From CAZMSD01 sp964568855 (lineage in GTDB: Bacteria > CAIWAD01): a stretch of DNA of 64,000 nt. The translations under genes were made by a program, and so were the position numbers. The notes under the pieces are model-generated. The model ran no database searches. It saw only the letters and a program-made list of their open reading frames with translations, and was not told where the DNA came from. This document shows, one piece after another, positions 22,901-31,224 of the stretch; the first letter of the stretch is position 1; each line of letters opens with the position of its first letter. Location of the stretch: contig CAZMSD010000020.1 of assembly GCA_964568855.1 (NCBI GenBank), positions 1 to 64,000 on the forward strand. The letters run 5' to 3'.

Positions 22901-24933
22901 TGCTGGGGCAGTTCAATGAGCTGATTCAGCTGGGCGCGGTGGACGTGTCCTACGCACGCTTCATGATCGCCGCGGCCCACGACGAATTCGCCCGGACCTA
23001 CCGCAGCCAGGAGCTGCCGGATTACCGCAGCCCCGAGGAAGCGGCGTCCGGGCGGGTGGAAATCCTGGATGCCTCGCACGAGCTATCCATGCTCGCCGTG
23101 GAGTCTTACATCAGCACCACCAATGAACTTGAATCGGTGGTGGAATCGCTGCAGCGCCAGCGCAGCGAACTTGAACAGAGCCGGATCGCGCTGGACGACT
23201 ACATCGCCTCATTTGACAAGGACACACTGGGTGCCCCCGAAGACAGCCTGAAGCAGCAACTGACTTTGAAAAAGGCCGCCGACGTGCTGGACAGCAGCCT
23301 GACGGAGAGCACCCGCTGGACGACTCGCAGTCGCGAAAAAGTACCCGAAGTGGTCATGGCCGACCTTGAGGAGTATGAGCAGCGGATCGACCTGGCACTC
23401 GGTCTGCGCTCCGGCTACCGGGACGACGTTTTCCTGCGCCTGGCGGACATGGATAAGAACCTGCTGGGGCAGGCGGCCATGATTACAACCCAGGCGGTGG
23501 TTCAGGCCTATCGCGTGGGACTGGAAACCATCGCCCGGGTGGGCCTGGACCGGATATGGCGCGAGCGCGTTGAGGAACGCGTCCGCGGGGCGGTCTGGAA
23601 GCTTCCCCGGGCCTATGAGGCCTTCGCCACGGAATGCTATGACGAACTGGACGCGTCGGTTGATCATTTCCTCGAGACCATCGAACAGGGCGAGGATTAC
23701 GTGGACGCCCAGGGCCTGGGCGAGGAGGACTACGGCAACGACGTGCTGGACATGGTGGACTTCAACAAGGGTTACGCCATCAACAGCCTGCTGGTCTACG
23801 ACAGCGTGATCAAGACCCTCGAAGAGAACTACTTCGGCGGATCCCTGACTGCCAGGCTCAGCGACAGCCTGGCCGCCTCGGCCCTCAGGCTTTCCGCACG
23901 CCTGGGAGAACGCTCCGGACGGATCGGGGGACAGAAAGAGGATTACTGGAGTCGCTTCGAGGAAAGTTCCAGCTACGTCTTCCGCGACGCGCACATGATC
24001 CTGGAGGACACGGAGTACTTCCTGGACATGACCTCGACGGAAGTGATGGTACAGGCCGAACCCGTTGTGTCACGCGTCAACTCGGGCAGCCTGCCCGCCC
24101 GCCGGCTCCTGTTCAGCCTGGCCCAGCGGGACCCGGCGCGCTTCGGGGACAAGTTCGGCCTGAGCGAGGAGCAGTTCGAAGTCCGCACCGGTCCCGACTG
24201 GCTCTCGGCGGAGTTCTACCAGGAAGGCTACGAATCCGTGGATTTCGACGATTCCGGCTGGCCGGCCATGGGCCGGTCGCCTTCCGCAGCGCTTGCGGAA
24301 CTGGTGGACGCTCCCGTGATCTGGTCCGCCCTGCCGGGCGGACAACCCGTGCCCGCAGCGGCGGAACCGGATACGCTTTGGATCACGGCCGAGGAACTCG
24401 AGCGCGCGCGGGTGCTGGCGGTGCTGGATACGCTCTCCCGCCCCGCAGGCGAGCCGCAGGACACGCTGGCCGCGGAGCAAGTGATGTATCACGCGGTCGT
24501 TCAACCAGAGGAGGCGGCTCCTGCTCCCGGGCGGGCGACCGGGATAAGCGATACTTTGTTCGTGCGCCGCAGCTTCGACGTACCGGGCACACCCGTGGGC
24601 GCGACACTGGAGCTGGCCGCCGACGACGCCTGCTACTTGTTCTTCAACGGGGAGTACATCGACGAGGTGCTCGCCGACAGCGGTTTCGTCGGAGGCAGTG
24701 GCTCCTATGCGCTGGACGAGTTCGTGGTCCCCGGCAGAAATACACTGGCCCTCGAGATCCAGGACCGGGACGGCAGCGGGGGCGGCCTCGCGGCCCTGGT
24801 CCGGGTGCGGCAGATGGCGCGGTTGACCGAAGAGCTCTTCGAGGAGCAGCTCCAGCGCGAGCTGGTCCGGCAGCGGGAGTTCGAACTTCGGCGGGAGGTG
24901 AACAGGATTTATGACAAGAACAGGGTGGACTAG
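19927..24933 (+). CDS. Giant exported TPR protein with C-terminal beta-sandwich
   Basis: Protein of 1668 residues with a signal peptide (RWIPCTLLLVLLAVRPLFC). Most of it is made of TPR-type helical repeats, with recurrent patterns such as YPASEFAKASISNAAYCYEK, YPASEYADRSISLAGF and FPRSGYAPEAWMRLGEF. The segment about 1030-1500 is helical without clear repeats. Residues about 1540-1630 look like a galactose-binding-type beta-sandwich (RRSFDVPG, ATLELAADDACYLFFNGEYI, LALEIQDRDGSGGGL), the kind of carbohydrate-binding fold found on cell-surface proteins. It overlaps both neighbouring genes. Probably a periplasmic or outer-surface scaffold of the motor complex; adventurous-gliding TPR proteins of myxobacteria are a loose parallel, not a proven homologue. 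Confidence 0.75.
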   Translation: MKRWIPCTLLLVLLAVRPLFCQPSEEPGGASFGLGERVIIEQSVLDRWEQVSRMAVGPRAQEYIVEGQQILARYRELASLEASHAEGSTLTDLNIEISKLKLTLINLLRDIEEASLFHMNPQQLKELREQYLSRQEELFAERERVRGEVLDRGEGFLHSYRRDRRLQRFSQRDVVAKLCLRLAELYYDKSEEDYFQAQDELLLRAESGLPPGTEPVRNFKDAVRKYQRIIDEFPFSEYMDDALYNVAFIRESTHDEIQLQEARRLYEQLVRDFPRSGYAPEAWMRLGEFWFGREGEEELAAAVDCYAQVLDYPEYRSREKALYKLGWCFYKLQDNPQSVAYFTEAAKFAHRRLAEGERTGADLLEESIGYIAVNYADTEWDQADIAHLSAFVEGDPEIRERFGFQLMNRYGDLFKDEVQDFDKAVAAYDSLLALYPHAPEAPFIQEKIIACYGSGALNNPEMAYVEKNELFDRYQLGGDWAVATAEKDETVLNSLLEQHLVQNVAIAMHRAYDTGLREHVDEFVGLSRKYLGAFPEDTSAFSIHWNMAKTLESQVKDHVTAYDEYLAISRAFPDRDVRDAAYNAIVLGQLLVDQELAEVPEAPPEEAAEEITELSEMEGRKLAALENFIELFPEDDDTPEYLVLAGKLYYAHADYTTAQTYFDRLIIEYSASPQLEEAYKLRLEGLFALGLFQEAEQTAKIIQDLGLSEELAGRARNRQAESVYAFAEELKEQEDHLSAAQEFKRMALEVPDADFADASLFDAANEFTLAGEWLESAETYIYLADHYPASEYADRSISLAGFLYLNELEDMTSASLTFEKLALQYPASEFAKASISNAAYCYEKNGDWESTIRMNQLYVDRYPDADDANLILFDNAGLYLKLEDIESANRIYADFAERYPTDPRTVQAFVERAEYFLSLEDEAAAREEFRQAVERNRELLARGGEGNALHASGALRRLVAWQFEDYAEMELHQPADRLQREVEEKKRVRDDLLGQFNELIQLGAVDVSYARFMIAAAHDEFARTYRSQELPDYRSPEEAASGRVEILDASHELSMLAVESYISTTNELESVVESLQRQRSELEQSRIALDDYIASFDKDTLGAPEDSLKQQLTLKKAADVLDSSLTESTRWTTRSREKVPEVVMADLEEYEQRIDLALGLRSGYRDDVFLRLADMDKNLLGQAAMITTQAVVQAYRVGLETIARVGLDRIWRERVEERVRGAVWKLPRAYEAFATECYDELDASVDHFLETIEQGEDYVDAQGLGEEDYGNDVLDMVDFNKGYAINSLLVYDSVIKTLEENYFGGSLTARLSDSLAASALRLSARLGERSGRIGGQKEDYWSRFEESSSYVFRDAHMILEDTEYFLDMTSTEVMVQAEPVVSRVNSGSLPARRLLFSLAQRDPARFGDKFGLSEEQFEVRTGPDWLSAEFYQEGYESVDFDDSGWPAMGRSPSAALAELVDAPVIWSALPGGQPVPAAAEPDTLWITAEELERARVLAVLDTLSRPAGEPQDTLAAEQVMYHAVVQPEEAAPAPGRATGISDTLFVRRSFDVPGTPVGATLELAADDACYLFFNGEYIDEVLADSGFVGGSGSYALDEFVVPGRNTLALEIQDRDGSGGGLAALVRVRQMARLTEELFEEQLQRELVRQREFELRREVNRIYDKNRVD

Positions 24934-25282
24934 TACATTTTTCCTGTTCCTGATCCAGGCCTCATGTCCGGCCCAGGAGGAGGAGTACATATCAATCGGC
25001 GAGATGCATATCGAGGGAACCGTGCAAGAACCCGCGGTGATGATGATTCCCTCCCGCATTCTGCCGGAGATCAGCGGTTTCCGCCTGGAGAAGTCCTTCT
25101 TGAGCCAGGCGCGGAATCCCGACGAACAGATCGTGACGATCGACGCCGGGGTGGCCGAGGAGACTCGTATCATGGATCCCGAACGGCTGCTGGAGCGGCC
25201 CCGGGAGTTAAAGAAGCCCCCCCTGGAAACCGATGCTAATCAACAATCGCAGCAGGAACCCGGCGATGACGGCAGCGAATAG
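24911..25282 (+). CDS. Small exported protein of the TPR/ExbBD cluster
   Basis: Protein of 123 residues with a signal peptide (STFFLFLIQASCPAQ). The mature part begins EEEYISIGEMHIEGTVQEP and has no motif I recognise; the C-terminus is polar and disordered. It starts 23 bases inside the end of the giant TPR gene and ends inside the next gene, so it is tightly linked to this operon. Similar short exported proteins that sit between TPR and ExbB genes are probably adaptor subunits, but that is inference. Confidence 0.6.
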   Translation: MTRTGWTSTFFLFLIQASCPAQEEEYISIGEMHIEGTVQEPAVMMIPSRILPEISGFRLEKSFLSQARNPDEQIVTIDAGVAEETRIMDPERLLERPRELKKPPLETDANQQSQQEPGDDGSE

Positions 25283-25637
25283 GGAGAGTGTGGACATCAA
25301 GGTCCTGGGCGAGAGACTCGTCGAGGCCTGTCACGATCCGGATAAGTTCCGGCAGGAGCTGTCGCACCTGCAGCCGCGGGAGGTACTCGAAGCCCAGGTC
25401 TTTCTCTGGGATTTCTGCCTGCGCCTCTCGCAGGAAAGGGAAAAGACTCTGAACCGAAGCCAGATCACGGCCCGCATGGTGGGCACCCCGTCCTACCAGT
25501 ATTCCGTCGGCTGCAACGAGCGGGTGGATTACTGCCGGGCGAACATCTGCGTCTACACCAACCCGGTCTGTGCTTCGAACAAGCTGCGCGGCCAGATGGA
25601 AGCGCTGCGCGAACTACTGGCAGAACTTTTAGGCTAA
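25266..25637 (+). CDS. Small protein with CX6CX4CX6C motif
   Basis: Unknown protein of about 123 residues, without signal peptide. The N-terminal part is helical (VLGERLVEACHDPDKFRQEL). The middle carries four cysteines in a symmetric array, C-x6-C-x4-C-x6-C (GCNERVDYCRANICVYTNPVC), which looks like a metal site or two disulfides, and a helix (MEALRELLAELLG) ends it. The start is uncertain: an ATG 33 bp upstream overlaps the previous gene further, and a GTG about 22 bp downstream has a good AGGGAG site. It lies 18 bp before exbB and presumably serves the same machine. Confidence 0.55.
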   Translation: MTAANRESVDIKVLGERLVEACHDPDKFRQELSHLQPREVLEAQVFLWDFCLRLSQEREKTLNRSQITARMVGTPSYQYSVGCNERVDYCRANICVYTNPVCASNKLRGQMEALRELLAELLG

Positions 25638-25655
25638 GCATAGCGGAGGATCTTG

Positions 25656-26306
25656 ATGGATGTCATCCTGCAGTTACTGCATCAGTTCAATCCCGGAGAG
25701 ACCGGGTTCATCTTCTTCTGGGTGCTGGGCGTGTTCGGACTACTGGCCGTCTCCTTCTTCGTGGAGCGCATGATCACGGTCTTCATGAAGTCCAACATCG
25801 ACGGTACCAAGTTCTCCGAGGACATCTTCGGCATGATCCGCAAGGGGGACCTGAAAAACGCCCATCGGCTGGCGGACTCCCTCTCCGAGAAAGCGCTGGC
25901 CTACGTGTTCAGCCGGGCTCTGGCGGTGGCCGTGGACCGGGAGATCGTGGACTACCGCAACATCCAGAACGCGGTGGACGAGGCGGCCCTGGAGATCATC
26001 CCCAAGCTGACCAAACGGACCAACTGGCTGCAGACCTTCGCCAACGTGAGCACCCTGGTGGGCCTGAGCGGCACGATCTACGGCCTGATCGTCTCCTTCG
26101 CGGCCCTGGGAACGGCGGGCGCAGGGGCTTCCGCGGCCCTGGCGGCCGGTATCTCCACGGCCATGTTGACCACACTGGGAGGTCTGACGGTAGCCATTCC
26201 GTCCATGTTCTTCTTCAGCTTGATCAACAACAAGACCAACCAGTTGCTGGCGGACATCGACGAATTCTCAGTGAAGCTGATCCACCTGGTCACCGGGAGC
26301 AAGTAA
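25656..26306 (+). CDS. exbB: ExbB/TolQ/MotA-family proton channel
   Basis: Inner-membrane stator protein of 216 residues that couples the proton motive force to an ExbD/TonB-type partner. Three transmembrane helices are visible (about 18-38, 125-150, 170-195), and the cytoplasmic and second and third helix motifs (TFANVSTLVGLSGTIYGLIVSF, AAGISTAMLTTLGGLTVAIPSM) are typical. The start follows a GGAGG site; a TTG three bases upstream is less likely. The next gene, exbD, starts on the base after the stop. Confidence 0.92.
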   Translation: MDVILQLLHQFNPGETGFIFFWVLGVFGLLAVSFFVERMITVFMKSNIDGTKFSEDIFGMIRKGDLKNAHRLADSLSEKALAYVFSRALAVAVDREIVDYRNIQNAVDEAALEIIPKLTKRTNWLQTFANVSTLVGLSGTIYGLIVSFAALGTAGAGASAALAAGISTAMLTTLGGLTVAIPSMFFFSLINNKTNQLLADIDEFSVKLIHLVTGSK

Positions 26307-26945
26307 GTGGCCTTCAAACCTTCCCTGAAACGGAAGCACACGCCGGAGAGCGAAGATCTCGACATCACCCCGATCATGAACCTGGTGGTGGTCCTGATTC
26401 CCCTGCTGCTGGCCACGGCGGAGTTCGTCAAGCTGGGGCTGCTGGAGACGCAGCTTCCCCCTGAGGGCGCCAGCGCCGGCGGGGGAGGCGCTCCCGAACA
26501 GCAGGAGCAGGTGGACAGACTGAGCCTGCTGGTTTCCGTGGACAGCCTGGGTTTCGCGGTTTCCATCTTCGGTTCCACGTCCGAGTCCGAACGCGCCGAC
26601 GAATTCTACCGCCGGATTCCGCGCCTCGCAGACGCCGGTCTGGATTTCAGCACCTTGAACGCCGAAATGCTCAGGATCCGGCGCGACTTCGTGATCCCGG
26701 CCATTACCGGCAAGGTACAGAACACCGACAACAAGGGACGCGAGCTTTACAATCCGGACGGCACGCCGCAGATGGTGGACGAGTACCGCTTCGAAGACGC
26801 CGAGCGCGTGATGATCTCCGCGCCCAACGATCTGCCTTTCCAGGAGTTGGTGACCGTCATGGACAACACCCGGGTCTACGCCGACCCGGAGACAGGAGCG
26901 CGCGAAATGCTGTTTCCCAGCCCGATCATGGCCAAGATCCAGTAG
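26307..26945 (+). CDS. exbD: ExbD/TolR-family protein 1
   Basis: Second component of the proton-driven stator, 212 residues with one N-terminal helix. The proton-carrying aspartate lies in SEDLDITPIMNLVVVLIPLLLA, the family signature. The periplasmic domain (about 60-212) is longer than in E. coli ExbD and has low-complexity Gly/Pro after the helix. Start is GTG. A second ExbD follows, so this stator probably forms a heteromeric pair. Confidence 0.88.
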   Translation: MAFKPSLKRKHTPESEDLDITPIMNLVVVLIPLLLATAEFVKLGLLETQLPPEGASAGGGGAPEQQEQVDRLSLLVSVDSLGFAVSIFGSTSESERADEFYRRIPRLADAGLDFSTLNAEMLRIRRDFVIPAITGKVQNTDNKGRELYNPDGTPQMVDEYRFEDAERVMISAPNDLPFQELVTVMDNTRVYADPETGAREMLFPSPIMAKIQ

Positions 26946-26954
26946 GAGAGCTCC

Positions 26955-27506
26955 ATGGCAGCACCTTCCTTCCAGCGTAAGCAAGCAAGAAAGGGGGGGT
27001 CGGAAGCCCCCATGCCTCTGGCCTCGATGATGGACATGATGACCATCATCCTGCTCTTCCTGCTCAAGAGCTATTCCACCACGGGCGTGCTGGTGCGGCA
27101 GGTGGACGAGATCGATCTGCCTCTTTCGAGCATCACCACCATCCCCCGCGAGGCGCTTTCCATAGTGGTGGATTCGGGTTTGAGGAGCGGCCTGCCGGGC
27201 GTCTATGTCGAGCACGAGGGCGAGCGCAGCGAGCTGCTGGACGACGCGGCGACCATGTACCGCGAACCCTCGGGGGCCGCGGCCCACGATCCGCGGTCGA
27301 TGATTCTTCCCGGTCTGGAGAACTTCCTGATGGAACATGCCTTTGAAGCTCGGGAACTGGAAGAGCAATTCGGCATACCATTTGAAGGGGAGGTCACCGT
27401 CCAGGCCGACGCGGCGGTGAACTACAATTCCATTCTTAAGGTCTTGAACACCTGCGGCACCGTGGGCTTCAACAAGCCCGAGTTTATCGTGGTTAGAACA
27501 GAGTAG
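26955..27506 (+). CDS. ExbD/TolR-family protein 2
   Basis: Second ExbD-like protein of the cluster, 183 residues. It has the helix signature PLASMMDMMTIILLFLLKSY with the conserved Asp, but the sequence after it diverges from protein 1. The periplasmic domain ends with the QADAAVNYNSILKVLNTCGTVGF motif, matching ExbD C-terminal folds. It lies 9 bp after the first ExbD gene and 9 bp before the AgmX-like gene. Two ExbD proteins per ExbB are common in TonB-like gliding or secretion systems. Confidence 0.85.
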   Translation: MAAPSFQRKQARKGGSEAPMPLASMMDMMTIILLFLLKSYSTTGVLVRQVDEIDLPLSSITTIPREALSIVVDSGLRSGLPGVYVEHEGERSELLDDAATMYREPSGAAAHDPRSMILPGLENFLMEHAFEARELEEQFGIPFEGEVTVQADAAVNYNSILKVLNTCGTVGFNKPEFIVVRTE

Positions 27507-27515
27507 GGGTGGATC

Positions 27516-28535
27516 GTGTCTGCTTCAGCTTCAGTACTGCGCGAGTATCGCCGCAAACATTTCAAGGAATTCGACAGCCTGTTCGCCGGGCTGCTGGCGC
27601 TCTTCGCGGCGATCGAGATCACAGTCGTCATTGTGGGCAACCAGTACGAACTGCCGGAAATGACGGCCGAGGAAGTCAAGGAGTTTCTCGCCCGACGCTT
27701 CGTTCGCGCCGAGGAGATAGCGCCACCTGTGGATGAGCCGGCCCCGGAAGGTCTTACCACTCCCGGCGACCTGGCCGAGGAGGGCGCGGGTGAGGAGGCT
27801 CCCGAAGTGGTGCTCGAGCAGCCGGTCGAGCGGCAAAGGGGCGCCGCAGAAATGCGGGCCGACCGGCGCGCGAGGGCCGAAACGAAGCGGGCCAACCGGC
27901 GGGCGCAGATCAGCCAGGACATCATCAATGCCACGGGCGGTATCGCCCTGGTGACGGGTTCGGGAGGCAGCGCCGCCGGCGGGCTGGTGGACGCCGCTTC
28001 GGTCACCGCGGGTACGGCCATCAGCACCGAGGGCCTGGCGGGCATGGTGACCGGCGGGGCCGCGGAAAACGTCCGCCGCCTGCGTACCGACGCGCCGGCG
28101 GGGGGCGGCAGCGGTGGAGTGGACCTTCAGGGCGTCCTGGGCAACGTGGACGCTTCCATGGTGGGCGAGACCACCGGCGGCCTGTTCCAGGCCACGGCGG
28201 AAGCGGTAGACCGCTCGGGCAAGTTCAGTCACGAGGCGGCCCGCAGCGCGCAGGCCCTGCAGGCGGCGGTGGCCAGGTACCGGCCGGGCATCGAGGACTG
28301 TTTCAACAAACAGCTACGCCGGACGTCCTCCCTGTCGGGAAGCGTGGAGCCGGCCTTCAAGATCCAGGCCGACGGATCCGTCACCGACGTCAAGATCCGC
28401 CGCTCGAGCTGGAATGACGAAGGCGCCGGCCGGAGGGTGGAGAGCTGCATGAAGCGCAAGATCGCCGACTGGCGCTTCGATCCCATCGACGAGAGCATGG
28501 GGTCCATGCCGGTGAGGTATACATTCACTTTCTAG
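27516..28535 (+). CDS. AgmX/TonB-like energy transducer
   Basis: Protein of 339 residues with a single transmembrane helix (about 23-43, LFAGLLALFAAIEITVVIVG) and a long Glu/Ala/Gly-rich spacer. The C-terminal ~90 residues hold an AgmX/GltJ or TonB-type domain: YRPGIEDCFNKQLRR, LSGSVEPAFKIQADGSVTDVKI, CMKRKIADWRFDPIDE. Start is GTG. It would be driven by the ExbB/ExbD stator encoded immediately upstream and link the inner membrane to the periplasmic TPR proteins. TonB itself for siderophore import is less likely, because no receptor gene is present. Confidence 0.82.
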   Translation: MSASASVLREYRRKHFKEFDSLFAGLLALFAAIEITVVIVGNQYELPEMTAEEVKEFLARRFVRAEEIAPPVDEPAPEGLTTPGDLAEEGAGEEAPEVVLEQPVERQRGAAEMRADRRARAETKRANRRAQISQDIINATGGIALVTGSGGSAAGGLVDAASVTAGTAISTEGLAGMVTGGAAENVRRLRTDAPAGGGSGGVDLQGVLGNVDASMVGETTGGLFQATAEAVDRSGKFSHEAARSAQALQAAVARYRPGIEDCFNKQLRRTSSLSGSVEPAFKIQADGSVTDVKIRRSSWNDEGAGRRVESCMKRKIADWRFDPIDESMGSMPVRYTFTF

Positions 28536-28644
28536 CCCGGCGCGACTCCGTTTCACGCGTGCAGGATCCGAGCGACCGGGACGGATGTTAGCCGCTGCGC
28601 GTGTTCCCTTCCAAAGTCGTATTTCGATCCAGCAGGGCGAGGGC

Positions 28645-31224
28645 ATGATCCAGGCGCTGTCCTTACTTCTATTTCTGCTGATCTGCGGCCCGGGCAGTTG
28701 TTCTCCGAACCCGGGCGCCCCGCAGTTTTTCCCGGCCCTGACCTCCACGGATGAATTCCAGGATTCGCACTGGCTGCCCCCCACAGACAGCCTGGACTGC
28801 ATTCTGATCGATCTCTGCGGAGCCTGGGAATGGAACACCCCGAGCGGACAGTCGGGGCGCTGCCGCATACCTTCCTGCTACATCTGGGAGCGGGAGGAGC
28901 TGGTATTCCACCGCGAATTCCGCCTGCCGCCCGGTCTGGAGACCAGGGACCTGCGGCTGTGGTTCGGCGGCGTGGCCTACTCATGCAGGGTCCTGGTGAA
29001 CGAGCAGTTCATCGCCTCGCATGCCGGTTCCGGAATCCCTTTCGAGGTGCAGATCCCGGGGAACGCGCTGCTGCCCGGAGGCCTCAACCGCCTGGAAGTG
29101 GCGGTGGACAGTCGGCTCTCCGTGCGATCCACCATACCCCTGAAGACCCAGGCCTGGGATCCCCTGCACTACGGGGGAATCCACCGCGAGGTCTTCCTCA
29201 AGGCGGGTCCGCGACTGCGGATCGAGGACCTTAAGTGGCGACTTTCCGAAGAGCGCCGCGGAGAGGCTCTGGTTCTGGAGGTGAGGATCCACAACGGAGA
29301 GGAATTGGAGATCGGGGCGGACAGCCTGGCGGTGGAGGCCCTCTGGCTGAAGGGCGAGCTGCAGGAGGAATCCGGGGAATCGCTGGGCGAAGGTCGCGCG
29401 GAGTTCGAGATCCGGCGGCTCGAATCGCAGCTTGTGGAACTGAAACTGAAGCTGCCGCGACTGCCGCGCTGGCGCCCGGAAGATCCCCGGCTCTACAGGC
29501 TGGAACTGGAATTGGGGCGTGATACCTCGCTGCTGCACAGGCGGCGCTTGAGGCTGGGTTTCCCGGAGCCGCGGAATTTCGGCGCGCCGGATTGGCGGCA
29601 GAAGGACTTGCGCGGCATCAGCTATGTTCCCGACCATCCCGAGCTGGGAATCGCCCTCGGTCCGCGGGAGATCGAACAGGACCTGGAAAACATCCGCAAC
29701 CTGGGCGCCAACCTGGTTTTGCACCTGCGCGGTTCCGCCCATCCCTACCTGGCGGAACTCTGCGACAGGGCAGGGCTGCTGCTGATCGAGGAACTGCCCC
29801 TCTGGAACACTCCTCCCAAGCTGCTGAAGCGGGAGGAACTTCACCTGGCCGCGCGCGATCGCCTGCTGGAAATGGCTCAGCGGGGCGCGGTCCATCCCTC
29901 CCTGCTTGCCCTCAGCGCCGGCAGCGGTCTGGATCTCTCCGATCCGCTCACCGGGGAATACCTCGAAGCGATCGGCGCCTTCAGGGAGGTGGAGCGCGGC
30001 ATTCCGCTGGCGGCTGGCGGTTTCTTCGTCCGGAAGGAGGCCGCGGCGGGGCTCGAGACATTGGACCTGCTGCTGCTGGAGCGCTTCGATCCCCGCGCCG
30101 AGCTGCCTCCTGCGCAGGGCCCGCCGATCCTCCTCTCGCGGATCGGCTTCCCGGTGGAGATCGGCAATCTTAAGGGCTACGCGAATCCCTACAGCGAGAT
30201 CCACCAGGCGCGGCGAATTCAGCAGGACCTGCTGGCCGCCGGGACACTCAAGAGTGGCGGGGGAGACGCCGCGGCCGTTCCCGTGCTGGGGACCATCGTG
30301 CACTCCTACTGCGACTGGCGGGGCGGACAGGCCCTGCTTTGGGCACCGCCCGGTCAGGATCCCGGACTCTGTCCGCTGGGCGTCCACGATCACCGGCGCA
30401 GGGCACGCAGCGCCGCCAAGGCCCTGGCCGGCGTCTACGGCGGGCAGAATCCCGCCGGCCTGACCCGGGGCGAGTACGAACCCCGGCACCCCCCGGCTTA
30501 CCCTCTGGCGGGTTTCGGCCTGCTGATCCTCCTGCTGGTGGGCTACAAGCAGAACAACGTCTTCAGCCAGAACCTGAAGCGCAGCTTCGTCCACAGCCAC
30601 GGCTTCTTCGCGGACATCAACGACAACCGGATCTACCAGTTCGGACAGGCCCTGTTTCTGTGCGTGCTGGTTTCGGGCGCTTCCAGCCTGATTCTCTCCG
30701 GTCTGCTGCACTACTACCGAAAGTCGATCTTCTTCGACCACCTGCTGAATCAGCTGATCGTCTTTCCCCAAGTGAAGGAGTGGGTGCTGCGGATCTCATG
30801 GAAGCCGCTGGAATCCATGGCGCAGCTTAGCCTGCTGGTAGTAGGGCTTTTCGTTTTCAGTGCCGTGGGGCTGCGGATCCTGGGGCTGCTCTTCAATGCG
30901 CGTTTCAGCCTGCGCCAGTCCATGACCTTTCTTTGCTGGAGTTCCGCCAGCCTGCTGCTGCTGATCCCGGTAGGCACCCTGTTCTACAGGTTGCTGCAGA
31001 TTCGGGGCGCCGGCTGGCCCACGGCGATAGTGCTGCTGCTGTTGCTGGCCTGGTTCCTGCAGCGGCTGGTGAAGAGTCTGCGCATCGCCTTCGAGCGCTC
31101 ATTCGGCGCGGTGTTCCTGCTGCTGGTCGTCCTGGGGCTGGTCATCGCGGGCCTGGTGCTGGCCTACTACGAGAACGCGCACTGTCTCTTCGAGTACCTG
31201 GAATACTATCGCAGGATCTACTGA
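28645..31224 (+). CDS. GH2-like pseudoenzyme fused to a C-terminal membrane domain
   Basis: Protein of 859 residues with a signal peptide (ALSLLLFLLICGPGSC). Residues about 30-190 look like the beta-galactosidase family GH2 sugar-binding domain (GAWEWNTPSG, REFRLPPG, GGIHREVFLKAGPRL). Residues about 320-540 match the GH2 TIM barrel (LRGISYVPDHPELG, NLGANLVLHLRGSAHPYLAELCDRAGLLLIEE). Where GH2 enzymes have the acid/base NE motif, this protein reads ALSAGSGLD, so the catalytic Glu is missing. From residue 615 there are about six hydrophobic helices ending at the C-terminus. It lies 109 bp after the AgmX-like gene and directly abuts rpiB. Likely a carbohydrate-sensing or binding protein. Confidence 0.65.
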   Translation: MIQALSLLLFLLICGPGSCSPNPGAPQFFPALTSTDEFQDSHWLPPTDSLDCILIDLCGAWEWNTPSGQSGRCRIPSCYIWEREELVFHREFRLPPGLETRDLRLWFGGVAYSCRVLVNEQFIASHAGSGIPFEVQIPGNALLPGGLNRLEVAVDSRLSVRSTIPLKTQAWDPLHYGGIHREVFLKAGPRLRIEDLKWRLSEERRGEALVLEVRIHNGEELEIGADSLAVEALWLKGELQEESGESLGEGRAEFEIRRLESQLVELKLKLPRLPRWRPEDPRLYRLELELGRDTSLLHRRRLRLGFPEPRNFGAPDWRQKDLRGISYVPDHPELGIALGPREIEQDLENIRNLGANLVLHLRGSAHPYLAELCDRAGLLLIEELPLWNTPPKLLKREELHLAARDRLLEMAQRGAVHPSLLALSAGSGLDLSDPLTGEYLEAIGAFREVERGIPLAAGGFFVRKEAAAGLETLDLLLLERFDPRAELPPAQGPPILLSRIGFPVEIGNLKGYANPYSEIHQARRIQQDLLAAGTLKSGGGDAAAVPVLGTIVHSYCDWRGGQALLWAPPGQDPGLCPLGVHDHRRRARSAAKALAGVYGGQNPAGLTRGEYEPRHPPAYPLAGFGLLILLLVGYKQNNVFSQNLKRSFVHSHGFFADINDNRIYQFGQALFLCVLVSGASSLILSGLLHYYRKSIFFDHLLNQLIVFPQVKEWVLRISWKPLESMAQLSLLVVGLFVFSAVGLRILGLLFNARFSLRQSMTFLCWSSASLLLLIPVGTLFYRLLQIRGAGWPTAIVLLLLLAWFLQRLVKSLRIAFERSFGAVFLLLVVLGLVIAGLVLAYYENAHCLFEYLEYYRRIY

